Shown: positions 7,868 to 16,046 of the stretch, in pieces
How positions within the stretch are numbered: the stretch's first letter is position 1
How the letters are laid out: each line of letters begins with the position of its first letter
Assembly (NCBI GenBank): GCA_003427395.1
Contig: BFEA01000025.1
Span: 453,301 to 479,709 of the forward strand
Length of the DNA stretch: 26,409 bases
Reading direction: 5' to 3'
Source of the DNA: Chara braunii
Lineage: Eukaryota; Streptophyta; Charophyceae; Charales; Characeae
The notes under the pieces: generated by a model
The model's input: the letters and a program-made list of their open reading frames with translations, nothing else
Databases searched by the model: none
Told to the model about the DNA's origin: nothing
Position numbers and translations under genes: made by a program

Positions 7868-8932
7868 TCAGGAGGAGAGGGAAACACCTGAGAAAGTACT
7901 GCTCCTACCTACTGGAAAATCTGACGCATTAGGGGTGACGATGAAGGGACGATCAAAATCGGGGAGGCGAAGAACCGGCGCACAAGTCACCGCCTTCTTG
8001 AGTGCGCGAAAGGCGTCCTCGCACAGGGGTGTCCAAAACCGTGGTCGGTTCTTCCGGAGAAGGGTGGAGGTAAGGACGTAGGAATACCTAGCGTATCCGC
8101 AGATGAAATTACTATAGTAACTAGTAAGGCTTAGAAAACTGCGAAGCTGCTTGGTAGATGTGGGGATGGGCCACTCTGCAATAGCAGTGATCTTCGCGTC
8201 GTCCATGTGGAGACCCTGGTCAGACACATGGTGTCCTAGGAAGTCCACTTTGCTCTGGGCAAAGCGACACTTACTAAGCTTGGCATAGAAGCCATGATTG
8301 CGTAAGCGCTGTAGGACATCGCGGAGGTGTCTGATATGGTCTTCTAAGGTACGACTGTAGACCAAGATGTCGTCCAGGTATACGAGAACGTATTCTTCAA
8401 GGATGTCCCTGAATATGTCGTTCATCGCCGTTTGGAAGGTGGCGGGTGCATTGGTGAGGCCGAATGACATCACCGTGAACTCATAGTGGCCGAAGCGCAA
8501 CCGGAAGGCCGTCTTCGGCTGATCCTCTGCAGCAACGCGGATCTGGTGATAAACGCTACGAAGATCGATCTTCGTGAAGAAGCGGTTGCCTGCCAGACGG
8601 TCAAACAGCTCATCCACGCGGGGCATGGGGTAGTTGTTCTTAACGATGTAACGGTTAAGGACGCGGTAGTCGATGCAGAGGCGGAGAGTTCCGTCCGCTT
8701 TGCGAGCAAAGAGGATAGGTGCACCCCAAGGGGAGTTACCGGGTTTAATGAAACCCAGTCGAAGGAGCTCCTCAAGCTGACGCTCGAGTTCTGTCGCCTC
8801 TGGAATCGAGAGTCGGTTCGGTGCCTGATGGTGAACACGATAGTCAGGCACAAGCTGGATAGAATGCTAAACACCGCGCATCGGAGGGATCCCACTGTAT
8901 GAGAAATACGGAGGGAAGACGTCGCGATACTC
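7868..8932 (-). pseudogene. Element 1 reverse transcriptase
   Basis: Reverse transcriptase copies element RNA into DNA inside the virus-like particle. The region shows the family's blocks in order: [57 protein letters not shown], and the catalytic YLDD at about residues 158-161 of the 327-codon open part, followed by VDFLGHHVS and the connection domain. The first RNase H motif has Asn in place of its Asp (TPNASD). Upstream the same frame is readable to 8932 but holds a stop at 8867-8869 (TAG) and another at 8933-8935 (TAA) just before EYRDVFPPYF, a conserved start of this domain. The frame shifts near 7860 into the RNase H frame. Confidence 0.92.
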
Positions 8933-8935
8933 TTA

Positions 8936-9902
8936 AATCAGGTCGCGAACAGCGGGCTCTAAGTCTGTCGTGAACCGTGTGAGTTCCTCAATGTCTGCGT
9001 CGGTACGAGACGTATGTGTGGACTCGACAGTCGACGGCGCAGGGGCCTGGGACGTGGAGGGGGTATCCACAGGCTGACGGGTGGACGTAGAGATGAGAGT
9101 CGCGAAGATGGAGGAAGGGTCAGGAGGATCGGGCTTCAGAGAGATGAGCTCAACCTCGGGACAGAGTGGATCATAGCGAAGAAGATCCATGACGTTCACC
9201 GAGTATAACGCAACGTCCTCCTGTCGTATGAAGTGAGCAAACTGACGAGGGAAAGTGAAGGCAATGTCGGGGTGGGCCCCTGAGGGACGAGGGTCCTGGG
9301 AGGTAGGTCGGGAGGGGTGTCGCCTGTGGATCCAATGAAGGGGACGCGATGGGTCTGACTGCACTTCGTTTTGAGAACGAGTGTCTCGGTCGCCCATTCG
9401 GCCTCTGTGCCACGGGACCGGCGAGACCAGAGAGTGCCAAGGATAAAGTCGTACCCAGTCTCCAACACATCGAAGTATGCGGAGGAATGATAGCGCCGAG
9501 GCGCCTGGGTACTATCTGGTGGCTGGAGGGTGGGACCGTCCGATTGAAGAAGCATTGTGTCTTGTTATCTCCAAGGGTAAGGGAGATAGGAGAGCGAGAC
9601 CCAAAGGTAGCTAGGCGAGCTTCCTCAACCACTCGAGGGTGAACGAAATCTTCCTGCGAGCCAAAGTCCCATAAAGCGCGGTACACCCGCGTAGATGTCC
9701 CTAGGCGAATAGGGATAATAGGTAGGGTGCGATCAGGGTCAGAAAGCAGAGCGAGAAGACGACGCAGGACGTTGACGTGTCTTGTGAGTTGCTCCTGACG
9801 AGCCTGAAGAATGCTAAAGTCATGGAGAGATGACACAACGTCATCGCGAGTCGCCAGATGAGCGCTACAACGGGTTGTGTGAATAGCGCGACACGTCGTA
9901 GG
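8936..9902 (-). pseudogene. Element 1 protease region
   Basis: The aspartic protease of gypsy elements cuts Gag-Pol. The first half (about 9836-9550) carries LGTSTRVYRALWDFGSQEDF, where the active-site triplet reads D-F-G in place of the usual D-S-G or D-T-G. The second half, in another frame (about 9555-9330), carries YFDVLETGYDFILGTLW, the typical C-terminal ILG motif. The linker to RT is in a third frame (9397-8936), ending DLI before a TAA. So two shifts and a substituted active site make it defective. The frame is continuous with the end of gag across the TGA at 9903. Confidence 0.75.
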
Positions 9903-11839
9903 TCATGGAGAGGAAGCACTAGATGCGGCGGTCTGCTGTGAGGTAGACGGTACCTCGACGGACGACGGGGCTGAGGGAACTGCGTCTGTTGTGTCCTGAG
10001 GATCCTCTGGTGGGGTAGCCAAAGGGGAAAATCGCAACTTCGTGGTCGGGAAGCCAGCTCCGTGCAAGGCCTCAGTGGTACACTGCACCGTGGCTAGCTG
10101 GGTGGGGCTGGCCGGGCGGGGCCGGGGGGGGGACCGAGATCGACGCTGACGAGAGATGTCAGCATAGTGTCGATCGAGGGCGTCCTCGTCGTACTCCATA
10201 GAACTGTAGCGCCGAGAGAATGGCGCTCCAGGTCGAGCTGGTCGGAGAAACCAACCGACGAAGGCGGATGGACCGCTTGTGGTGCCGCGTGACTGGGTGG
10301 CGGCGGCGGTGGATCGCGAAGAAGATGGGGCGTCGGAGAAGCGACTCCGCATCTTCTGGTACTGTCGAGCGGCCTCGTAGGCCTGCTCGGAGGAGGCGAA
10401 GCCTCTGTCGCCGGAGCTCGATGCGGTAGTCAGTCGGAAGACTGACTACGAACCTGTTGGTCAAAAGGACCTCAGGTAGGAGTGGCTCATCGCAGATGAG
10501 GCGGGCGACCTGAAACGCTTTAATGTGATGCTTAAGATCGGCTGGAGCGGAGGACCCGTGCCACTGCGTCTGGGTGACCCGATCTAAGGCGCCAATCGCA
10601 TCGTGGAGAGTGTCATAGCGGTCATGGAGAAACACGGTGAAATTCGCGAGAGTGGGAGCCTCACCTGAGCGAGTACGATGGGTATAATAGTTCTCCCGTG
10701 TGGAGAACGCGCTGCCTCGCAATTTAGTTGCGAGTGCGGAGCACCATAACTCTTGACTAGTGTTAGTTAGTGTCAGCGTGCGTGTGGCAGCCTGCAACCA
10801 GTGCGACACACGCATAGTACCATCGAAGTCGGGTATGGCCGACAGACGCACAAGGGTGGGACCGTTGTGCTGACGGCAAGGGGAGAGAGGTCGAGGGGCC
10901 TGCACTGCAACGACAAATGTCGAGGCCGGTGCAGACGTGGAAGTGGTAGCAGGCTGAGAGCAGGGGCTGCTGGTGGAAGGTTCGGCAGACGTGGAGGCAA
11001 CAGCCGAAGCCAACTGTGACGGACTAGCGAGGTAGTAGGCTAGAGGGGGGGGAGCCGGTCGAGGGAAACGAGCCGGCAAGACAGAGGTGGGAGGGGCGGC
11101 ATAAGAAGAAGAAGGGTGAGCAGCCTGTGATGGGTGAGGCTGTCTCAGGGAGAGAATTTCCCCTTGGAGCTGCGCCACGGTGGCCTGTAGGGTAGCCACC
11201 CGCTGGGTGCGCGGGTTCGGAGGTGGAGGGGGCGGAGAGAGTACCCTAGCGGGAGGAGGAAGAACTCCGGGTCGTAGTGCCGCGACTGGTGCAGGAAGCT
11301 GGAAAGCAGAACCGGGGTGGGTAGATGAAACTGCCTGGCCAGATACCGGTATCTGGGCGACAGCACATGCGGCAGTGGCCGAAGCGGCAGGGGTGGCGGG
11401 AGCGGCGGGGGCCAATGAATGTGTCGCAACAGACGGTATGGTCTGAGCAGCAGCAACACTCACCACTGCGGAGGGGGAGTGTTGGCCCTGTCCTGCGGAG
11501 GAGGACGAACCACCACGTCTCCGTCGCTGCAGTCGTGGAGAGCCGGACTCCGAGCCGGTAGGCGATGGGGTATGAGAGCGGTGGGGAGAGATGAGGAGAG
11601 CCCTTGAGGTGGTGAACTTCAAGGGTGAGCGCGTTGACTTGCCTCTCCAAGGGTGCAAGCGCATCAAGTCGCGCTTGCAGAGGTACAAGGAGAGACGCAA
11701 GAACAGCGCGGAGGTATGTGGGGTCCACAACGTGCTGTTCCTGGACCGTCGGGTGGGTGGACGCATAAGAGGTGGACGCCGCGACGAGCTCCTCAGTTGT
11801 AACCCTGTCCGTGAGCGGTGGAGGAAGAGAGGTAGACAT
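9903..11839 (-). pseudogene. Element 1 gag (capsid-like) gene, frameshifted
   Basis: Gag forms the particle and binds element RNA. I chose the ATG at 11839 because the frame then gives a heptad-rich segment (LVPLQARLDALAPLERQVNA, about residues 51-70) typical of gag N-termini. The frame shifts near 11580. The next part (to about 10415) has a long Ala/Pro/Ser-rich region, a second coiled coil (RVATLQATVAQLQGEILSL) and the retrotransposon-gag core (VRLSAIPDFDGTMRVSHWLQ to LPTDYRIELRRQ). A second shift near 10415 leads to a Ser/Arg/Pro-rich tail with RQRRSRSPPRPRPASP that ends at TGA (9903). I see no CCHC zinc knuckle; the Arg-rich tail may bind RNA instead. The neighbouring protease is in the same frame after the TGA. 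Confidence 0.75.
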
Positions 11840-12057
11840 GGTGGGGAGTGGGGGGAGAGAGGGGTTATGGTATGGGGACAGGGGACCACCGGTGAGAGGG
11901 AGGGGACCGTGAGAGCGGAGTGGGTAGTCGTGGGTCGGCTCGCCCCGTGACCAGCGGGTCGCACGTGAGATGGTGGCGCGAATTCGGTCGAGGGGAGAGG
12001 AGTCGCTCGGGTCCAGGGTGCCCGACAGGAGGAGGCGGGAGAGTGGGGGGGTTAGGA

Positions 12058-12097
12058 GAACCCTAAACCTTTTAAAAACCCTAAGAAAACCCTAATC
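12058..12097 (+). promoter_or_regulatory. Cluster of three telo-box-like motifs
   Basis: Three ACCCTAA cores lie within 40 bases: AACCCTAAACC, AAACCCTAAG and AAACCCTAATC. The plant telomere unit is CCCTAAA, and AAACCCTAA is a known plant promoter and Polycomb-recruiting motif (telo-box). The copies are not perfect tandem telomere repeats, so this is not a telomere end. A role in the element is inferred only. Confidence 0.5.
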
Positions 12098-12274
12098 GGG
12101 GTTTGGATGGTCAGGGGAGGGTAGCGGCTACCTAATCAAGAAAAGAAAATAATAACCATGGAGGGGAGGGGGAGAGAAAATAAAATAAACGGTGAAATTC
12201 TGAAATAAAAAAAAAAAAAAAGAATAAATAGATATAAATAAATAAATGTAAAGAGTGAGGAGAGAGTATTTTTT

Positions 12275-12632
12275 GGCGGCATTTTCCCACCATGGGGTCA
12301 AAAATGTGCATAGAGGAAGGAAAAAGCAAGAGGAGCACACTAAGTTTCAAAATGCCGCAAATTAAAATTTTGAGAAAAATAAATAAATAAATAAGGAGGT
12401 GGAGGAGAGTGAAGAGAAACTAAGTTTTGGAGTTTTTCAAAAATTTCGGCAGCATTTCGTTACCCCCATGGGGTCGAAGTGTGCCATCAAGAAAAAGACT
12501 AAGTAAAATTGTAAAATTTGGCCAGCGCTTCGCTACACCTAAAGGGTCAAAATGTGCGGTAAGAAGAAAGTAGGGAGGAAAGACAAAAATGTGGCAGCAC
12601 TTCGTTACCCCCAAGGGGTCAAAATATGTGCC
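12275..12632 (-). repeat. Four diverged copies of a ~38-bp leader repeat
   Basis: Copies lie at 12275-12310, 12448-12485, 12520-12560 and 12593-12632. The shared plus-strand pattern is GGCAGCAYTTCGTTACC, then CCCAWGGGGTCAAAATGTG. Spacing is 173, 72 and 73 bases, so the last three form a 72/73-bp periodic array. Copies 2 and 4 contain a CCCC-A-GGGG type inverted repeat that could form a small stem-loop. An inverted fragment (AAAATGCCGC, about 12349-12358) suggests further units. No protein is encoded. Confidence 0.7.
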
Positions 12633-12779
12633 GACAACAGAAAAGACTTAAGTCCTAGCAAGATATAGAGGTGCTGCAGAAAAATTCGAATTTTCAGAAT
12701 AAATAAAATAAAAATAAAAATAAATCAGAAAATGAGAAAAGAAGTAGGGAGTAAGATAATTCGAATTTTTGGGGGAAAA

Positions 12780-13165
12780 GAGAATTTAAATCAAAGAGAA
12801 AGAGAAAAGGATAAAAAATAGAAAATTCGAAGTTGGGTGGGGGGGGGATGGAAAAGTGATGAAGAAAGAGAGAAATAGGTGAGAAGAGAAAGAAAAAGTG
12901 AAGTGGGGGGGTGGGGGAGATGATGGGGTTGTAATTGGGGGAGGGAAGGATGAGAGGAGGGTGGTAGAATGGGAGAGAAGGATATGGAAAAGGTGGAGAG
13001 GAGTGGATGAGATTAGTGGGAGATGGTGAGTGGGGAGGAGAGGAGAGAAAAAGATTGTGGAAGATGAGTGGAGAGGGAGGTAGGAGGAGGGAGTAGTGAT
13101 TGGGTTAGAAGGGATGATTAGATGATGGGGAGGGGAGTGGAAAGGGGTTGGGGGATAGTAGGTTA
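12780..13165. repeat. Purine-rich (G/A) low-complexity tract
   Basis: The plus strand is almost entirely G and A with scattered T for nearly 390 bases, with G runs at 12838-12849 and 12904-12917. Such tracts can form triplex or G-quadruplex structures. The His/Ser/Pro/Thr-rich reading frames on the minus strand come from this composition. Confidence 0.8.
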
Positions 13166-13186
13166 GTGGTAGAAGGGTGATACCAG

Positions 13187-13235
13187 GCTCTTGGATGGCC
13201 AAGAGCAGAGCTCTATCAAGATCCACAGGATCTTG
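13187..13235. repeat. Two adjacent perfect hairpins
   Basis: GCTCTTGG-ATGG-CCAAGAGC (13187-13206) and CAAGATCC-ACA-GGATCTTG (13217-13235) are perfect 8-bp inverted repeats only 10 bases apart. They lie in the leader of element 1 and could be RNA structures or the remnant of a small inverted-repeat element. Confidence 0.65.
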
Positions 13236-13377
13236 GCCTTTAAGATGCAGCTGGCCTGATGCCACTGGAACAAAAATAGAAAATGTTGGAGTGGGCTGAG
13301 ATCTTGATCAGCCACCCAGATGCTCCTGTAGTGCAGCCCCCTAGCCAGGGGGGTCTTCAAGATCCACGGCAAGCTGC

Positions 13378-13417
13378 CACGTGGCACTGCAAAGAGGCAA
13401 CACGTGCCAGCCACGTG
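13378..13417. promoter_or_regulatory. Three CACGTG G-boxes in 40 bases
   Basis: CACGTG occurs at 13378-13383 (inside the 12-bp palindrome TGCCACGTGGCA), 13401-13406 and 13412-13417. G-boxes are binding sites of plant bZIP and bHLH factors. They are downstream of the 5' LTR of element 1, where retrotransposon enhancers can lie. Function is inferred. Confidence 0.4.
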
Positions 13418-13546
13418 TGCAGGCAGTAGCACCCACCGGGGAGGCAGGGGGGGGGGGGGCAAATAGGTTTGCCGCTCGCTGCTCGCCGGGTAAATAGCTG
13501 TTGTGCCACCTCTTTAACAGCAGCAAGCCACAGTATTAGCTTATAT

Positions 13547-13640
13547 TGTGGCTTTGGCCAGTGTGTTAAGACACTGGCTACGCACGCGCATGAGCAGCAG
13601 CTGCCCAGGTTCAAGCCTTGGCAGCTGCACTCTCGGATCT
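13547..13640 (+). ncRNA. Possible tRNA-derived SINE head
   Basis: The plus strand has an A-box-like TGGCCAGTGTG (13555-13565) and a B box GGTTCAAGCC (13608-13617). The B box lies in a T-arm-like hairpin (CCAGG/CTTGG around TTCAAGC, one G-U pair), and a perfect CCAGTGT/ACACTGG hairpin (13558-13577) occupies the D-arm place. Spacing between the boxes is about 10 bases longer than in most tRNAs. No proper acceptor stem or anticodon is evident, so it is not a functional tRNA; a SINE remnant inserted in the leader is the best reading. Confidence 0.35.
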
Positions 13641-13908
13641 TAATAAGATATAATCCGGGGCGGGGCAGCGTGGGTGCCTGGTGAGTGCATACGTGTGGTG
13701 GCCTTGGCCTTGGCGCTTGCGCGCACGCGTCGTGGTGACTCTCTCCTTTTTTCACCATGTGTACGTCTCTCCACGCTCCTACTGTTTCCGCCGTTTTTCG
13801 CGGTTTTCGCCCCTGAAGACCCTGAAAATCCCACTATTGGCATAACACCGATTTTTTGCTGCTGCGGGGGGGGAGTAGGGCTGGCGGGTTGGAGCGGGGA
13901 CCGTTCCC

Positions 13909-13920
13909 GCTCTGATACCA
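13909..13920 (-). other. Primer-binding site of element 1 (initiator tRNA-Met)
   Basis: On the minus strand the 12 bases read TGGTATCAGAGC, an exact complement to the 3' end of plant initiator tRNA-Met, and begin one base after the LTR end. This fixes the direction of the element and the inner edge of its 5' LTR. The tRNA primes minus-strand DNA synthesis. Confidence 0.93.
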
Positions 13921-13921
13921 G

Positions 13922-14259
13922 TGTGCCGGACCCGCCGGGACGGCGGTCCGACAGGATGGAGAAGAAGGGGTTGAGGAAGGAGGAAGTGGAGATGGAGCTG
14001 GAAGGGACAGCGCAGCTCCGACGCAAACTCAACGCCGCACGTACTCCAACAGTGCAAAAATGAAGAATGAGGTAAAACAGACAACAGCTGGGGTATACCC
14101 CCAGCGGACTGACTGACTGGACTGGACTGGCCTGGTACCGACAGTGGTACCGGGCAGGACTGGAACAACACACGACCTGTGGGGTCAGACCACGGCCTGA
14201 ACTGGCAAATAGCCAAATAAGCCCTGGCTGTAGGCCAGGGCAGATGGAGGCCCGCTGCA
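13922..14259 (-). repeat. 5' LTR of element 1
   Basis: This 338-bp LTR pairs with 4370-4719, with the same ends and inverted-repeat motifs. Differences are scattered substitutions and one 12-bp gap. As the 5' LTR it would hold the promoter of the element. Followed on the outside by the right-hand ATGTA duplication. Confidence 0.88.
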
Positions 14260-14264
14260 ATGTA
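14260..14264. repeat. Target-site duplication ATGTA, right copy
   Basis: This matches 4365-4369 exactly. Removing element 1 and one ATGTA rejoins the older LTR into a sequence that aligns with 22330-22380 read in reverse. Confidence 0.85.
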
Positions 14265-14500
14265 TGTCCAATCTGCATTTCGACATTGATTGGGTCGGAT
14301 CATTGGTATTCTAGCCATCTGCTGTGCTATCCTGTTCTATTTGTGAGAGGTCAGTTCTTGGTTCTGGTCTATACCATCTTGGTATGCGGCCGACCTAGGC
14401 CTATTTTGGACTACTACGCAACTGGGGAAAGTTCAGGCAGTTGCGCAGCGCCAGTTGGTTGAAAGTGCCCCGGGCCCAGGCTGCCTTTATTGTATGTAAC
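14265..14500 (+). mobile_element. Right part of the older LTR split by element 1
   Basis: The first 80 bases are the reverse complement, with substitutions, of 14810-14880 and 22280-22350 in the LTRs of element 2 (shared TCTGCATT, ACATTGAT, GTATTCTAG). Similarity fades towards 14500, where GTATGTAAC may be the decayed LTR terminus (compare GCATGTAACA). The right boundary is therefore approximate. Confidence 0.6.
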
Positions 14501-14613
14501 TGAGGCATGCCCTAGGCCAGATACACAACATGGACCAAACAACAGGCTGAGGGCAGTTGGGCGCTGGTAACCACCACAGGCCCTGGGCCTGATTTATCTG
14601 GACTGAGGCTCAG
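14501..14613. other. Short spacer between two LTRs
   Basis: About 110 bases separate the split LTR from the 3' LTR of element 2. There is no gene and no clear motif. The five bases before 14614 are CTCAG; I could not find a convincing matching duplication on the far side of element 2. Confidence 0.5.
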
Positions 14614-15092
14614 TGTTACATGCCCAGTTGGGCGATGTACATATAAACCGAGGATCCGCAATGTGATAAAAACGACTGAATGGACAATGCAGTGCAAGTG
14701 GAATCTCAACAAGCAATGTGCATTTCGATACATACAAAATGGTGCTTTATAGCGTAGGGAAGACTTTAGATACAAGTCCTGACCTGACCAGGACTGACCC
14801 CTTTCACGTAGTACAAGATAGCGAAGCAGAATGCTAGAATACTAATGACTAGCCCAATCAATGTTTCAACGCAGACCAAACATCATGCTCATCACAAGGT
14901 GTGAAGGGGCCTGGCGCTATACACAGGAAAGAGGCGCTAGGTCCAGACATACACAGACGAAGAGGAGGGGATCAGACGAAGAAGAGGAAGGGGGAGATGG
15001 GAAAGTCGTCAACACCAAGTCTCATTACAAGTCCCAAATAATCCCTCTTCAAAACGTCTGAAGTCCCATGTCGAGTCTGGAGCCAAATGTCA

Positions 15093-15097
<5 letters not shown>

Positions 15098-15162
<65 letters not shown>
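15098..15162. repeat. (CT)n microsatellite
   Basis: A CT run of about 32 units inside the 3' LTR of element 2. A GA tract also occurs at the equivalent place in the split LTR (4118-4150, opposite strand), so a seed tract belongs to the family and expanded here. Confidence 0.95.
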
Positions 15163-15165
<3 letters not shown>

Positions 15166-15177
15166 GTCTGCTGATGC

Positions 15178-15252
15178 NNNNNNNNNNNNNNNNNNNNNNN
15201 NNNNNNNNNNNNNNNNNNNNNNNNNNNNNNNNNNNNNNNNNNNNNNNNNNNN
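15178..15252. other. Assembly gap (75 N)
   Basis: Bases are unknown. Both edges carry TGATGC, and the gap is 15 bases from the CT microsatellite, so it was probably caused by the repeat. Its true length may differ from 75. Confidence 0.99.
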
Positions 15253-16034
15253 TGATGCAGTGAAGTCAGATAGCGAGAGGGTGAGAAGGAGATGGTGGAT
15301 TGAGAAGAGCGACAAGAAGAACTCTCTCTCTCATGTGCTAGGTACTAACCTGTGACGATGGCGATGTGTTGCAGGTACGTATAGGACAAAGCTGGAGCAA
15401 TGTCGCTACAGGTAAGTCCCTTCAGCCTCCGCCCAATCTCTCTCTCTTTAGTACTACGCTAGCTGCTATGGCGCCCAGTGCCGAAGACTACAACTAACGA
15501 TACTAGCGCCCAGTGCTGAAGACTACTGCTAGCGCTACTACTCCTCCTCCTGCAGCGCTCCTCCACAGTGCTGCTGCCGAATCCTGAAGACTACTGACTG
15601 CCTCCTGCCTACCCCTGGAGTGCATGGGAAGTCCCTATGTACTACCTCGGCCTGCCTCTTTACTGCCTCCGACTGCCTGCAGTTGCAGGGCGGGCAGTCC
15701 AGGAGGCTGCTCTTGCCAATGCCAAACTGAGCCAGGGTCTGGCACTGCAGCTGTCGTGGGAACAGGCCAAAAATAACCTGTTCCTAATACCCTGCTTTGG
15801 TGCCTGAGTTTCAGGGCAGGTCGGTCTAATGAAAGACCGAAAATGGCCCTTCGTTTCAGGCTAAAAAGGCTACTGCCATTTTTAGTCTGAAACGACACAG
15901 GGTCTGTAGGCCCCTGTTTTTCAGGCTTTCGAGCTGAACAGATACGGGGCTTGTAGGCCCTGGTTCTCAGGCTTTCAGCTTGAGGGACGCAGGGCTTGGA
16001 AAATGGCCCTCGTGTGCAGGCGCAGCATGTAATA

Positions 16035-16046
16035 CCCCCCCTCCTT
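16035..16046 (-). other. Polypurine tract of element 2
   Basis: On the minus strand AAGGAGGGGGGG lies directly before the 3' LTR (which starts TATTACATGC). It primes plus-strand DNA synthesis in LTR retrotransposons. The stop codon of the integrase (TAA, 16047-16045) overlaps its first bases, so the gene ends right at the tract. Confidence 0.85.

Larger units (their letters stand above)
11840..13908 (-). other. Leader of element 1 (non-coding)
   Basis: About 2 kb separate the primer site from gag, longer than usual for gypsy elements. It contains, from the gag side: telo-box motifs (12058-12097), A/T-rich DNA with four copies of a GGCAGC..GGGGTCAAAATGTG unit (12275-12632), a purine-rich tract (about 12780-13165), two perfect hairpins (13187-13235), three G-boxes (13378-13417), a run of G (13447-13460), and a tRNA-like segment (about 13547-13640). 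Frames of up to 159 codons on the minus strand are Ser/Thr/Pro/His-rich and compositional. Part of the length may come from insertions into the leader. Confidence 0.6.
4370..14259 (-). mobile_element. Element 1: nested Ty3/gypsy chromovirus-type LTR retrotransposon
   Basis: This 9.9-kb element is bounded by similar LTRs (4370-4719 and 13922-14259) and a 5-bp ATGTA duplication. Reading on the minus strand: 5' LTR, tRNA-Met primer site, about 2-kb leader, gag, protease, reverse transcriptase, RNase H, integrase with C-terminal chromodomain, about 950-bp 3' region, 3' LTR. The order RT-RNase H-integrase and the chromodomain place it in Ty3/gypsy chromoviruses. Frame changes lie near 11580, 10415, 9550, 9330, 7860, 7605/7545 and 6740, and stops at 9903, 8933 and 8867, so it is not autonomous. 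It interrupts an older LTR. LTR identity is a little over 90 percent by eye, so the insertion is not recent. Confidence 0.9.
14614..16034 (-). repeat. 3' LTR of element 2
   Basis: The plus-strand ends TGTTACATGC and GCATGTAATA form a terminal inverted repeat with one mismatch. The right end abuts a polypurine tract, which fixes the inner edge. Positions 14614 to about 15045 match 22082-22496 at roughly 95 percent by eye (the R-U5 part on the coding strand); beyond that, the two LTRs differ. The LTR includes (CT)n at 15098-15162, a 75-base gap of N, repeated GCGCCCAGTG motifs (15471-15515) and GC-rich U3 with repeated AGGCCC/CAGGCT motifs (about 15790-15990). Part of the length is uncertain because of the gap. 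Confidence 0.75.

Noticed and set aside
13175-13186. Second primer-site-like TGGTATCA on the minus strand
   Set aside because: Only 8 of 12 bases match and no LTR starts there; the exact site at 13909-13920 next to a proven LTR is far better.
12786-13265. 159-codon minus-strand frame rich in Ser, Thr, Pro and His
   Set aside because: It is the complement of a purine-rich low-complexity tract.
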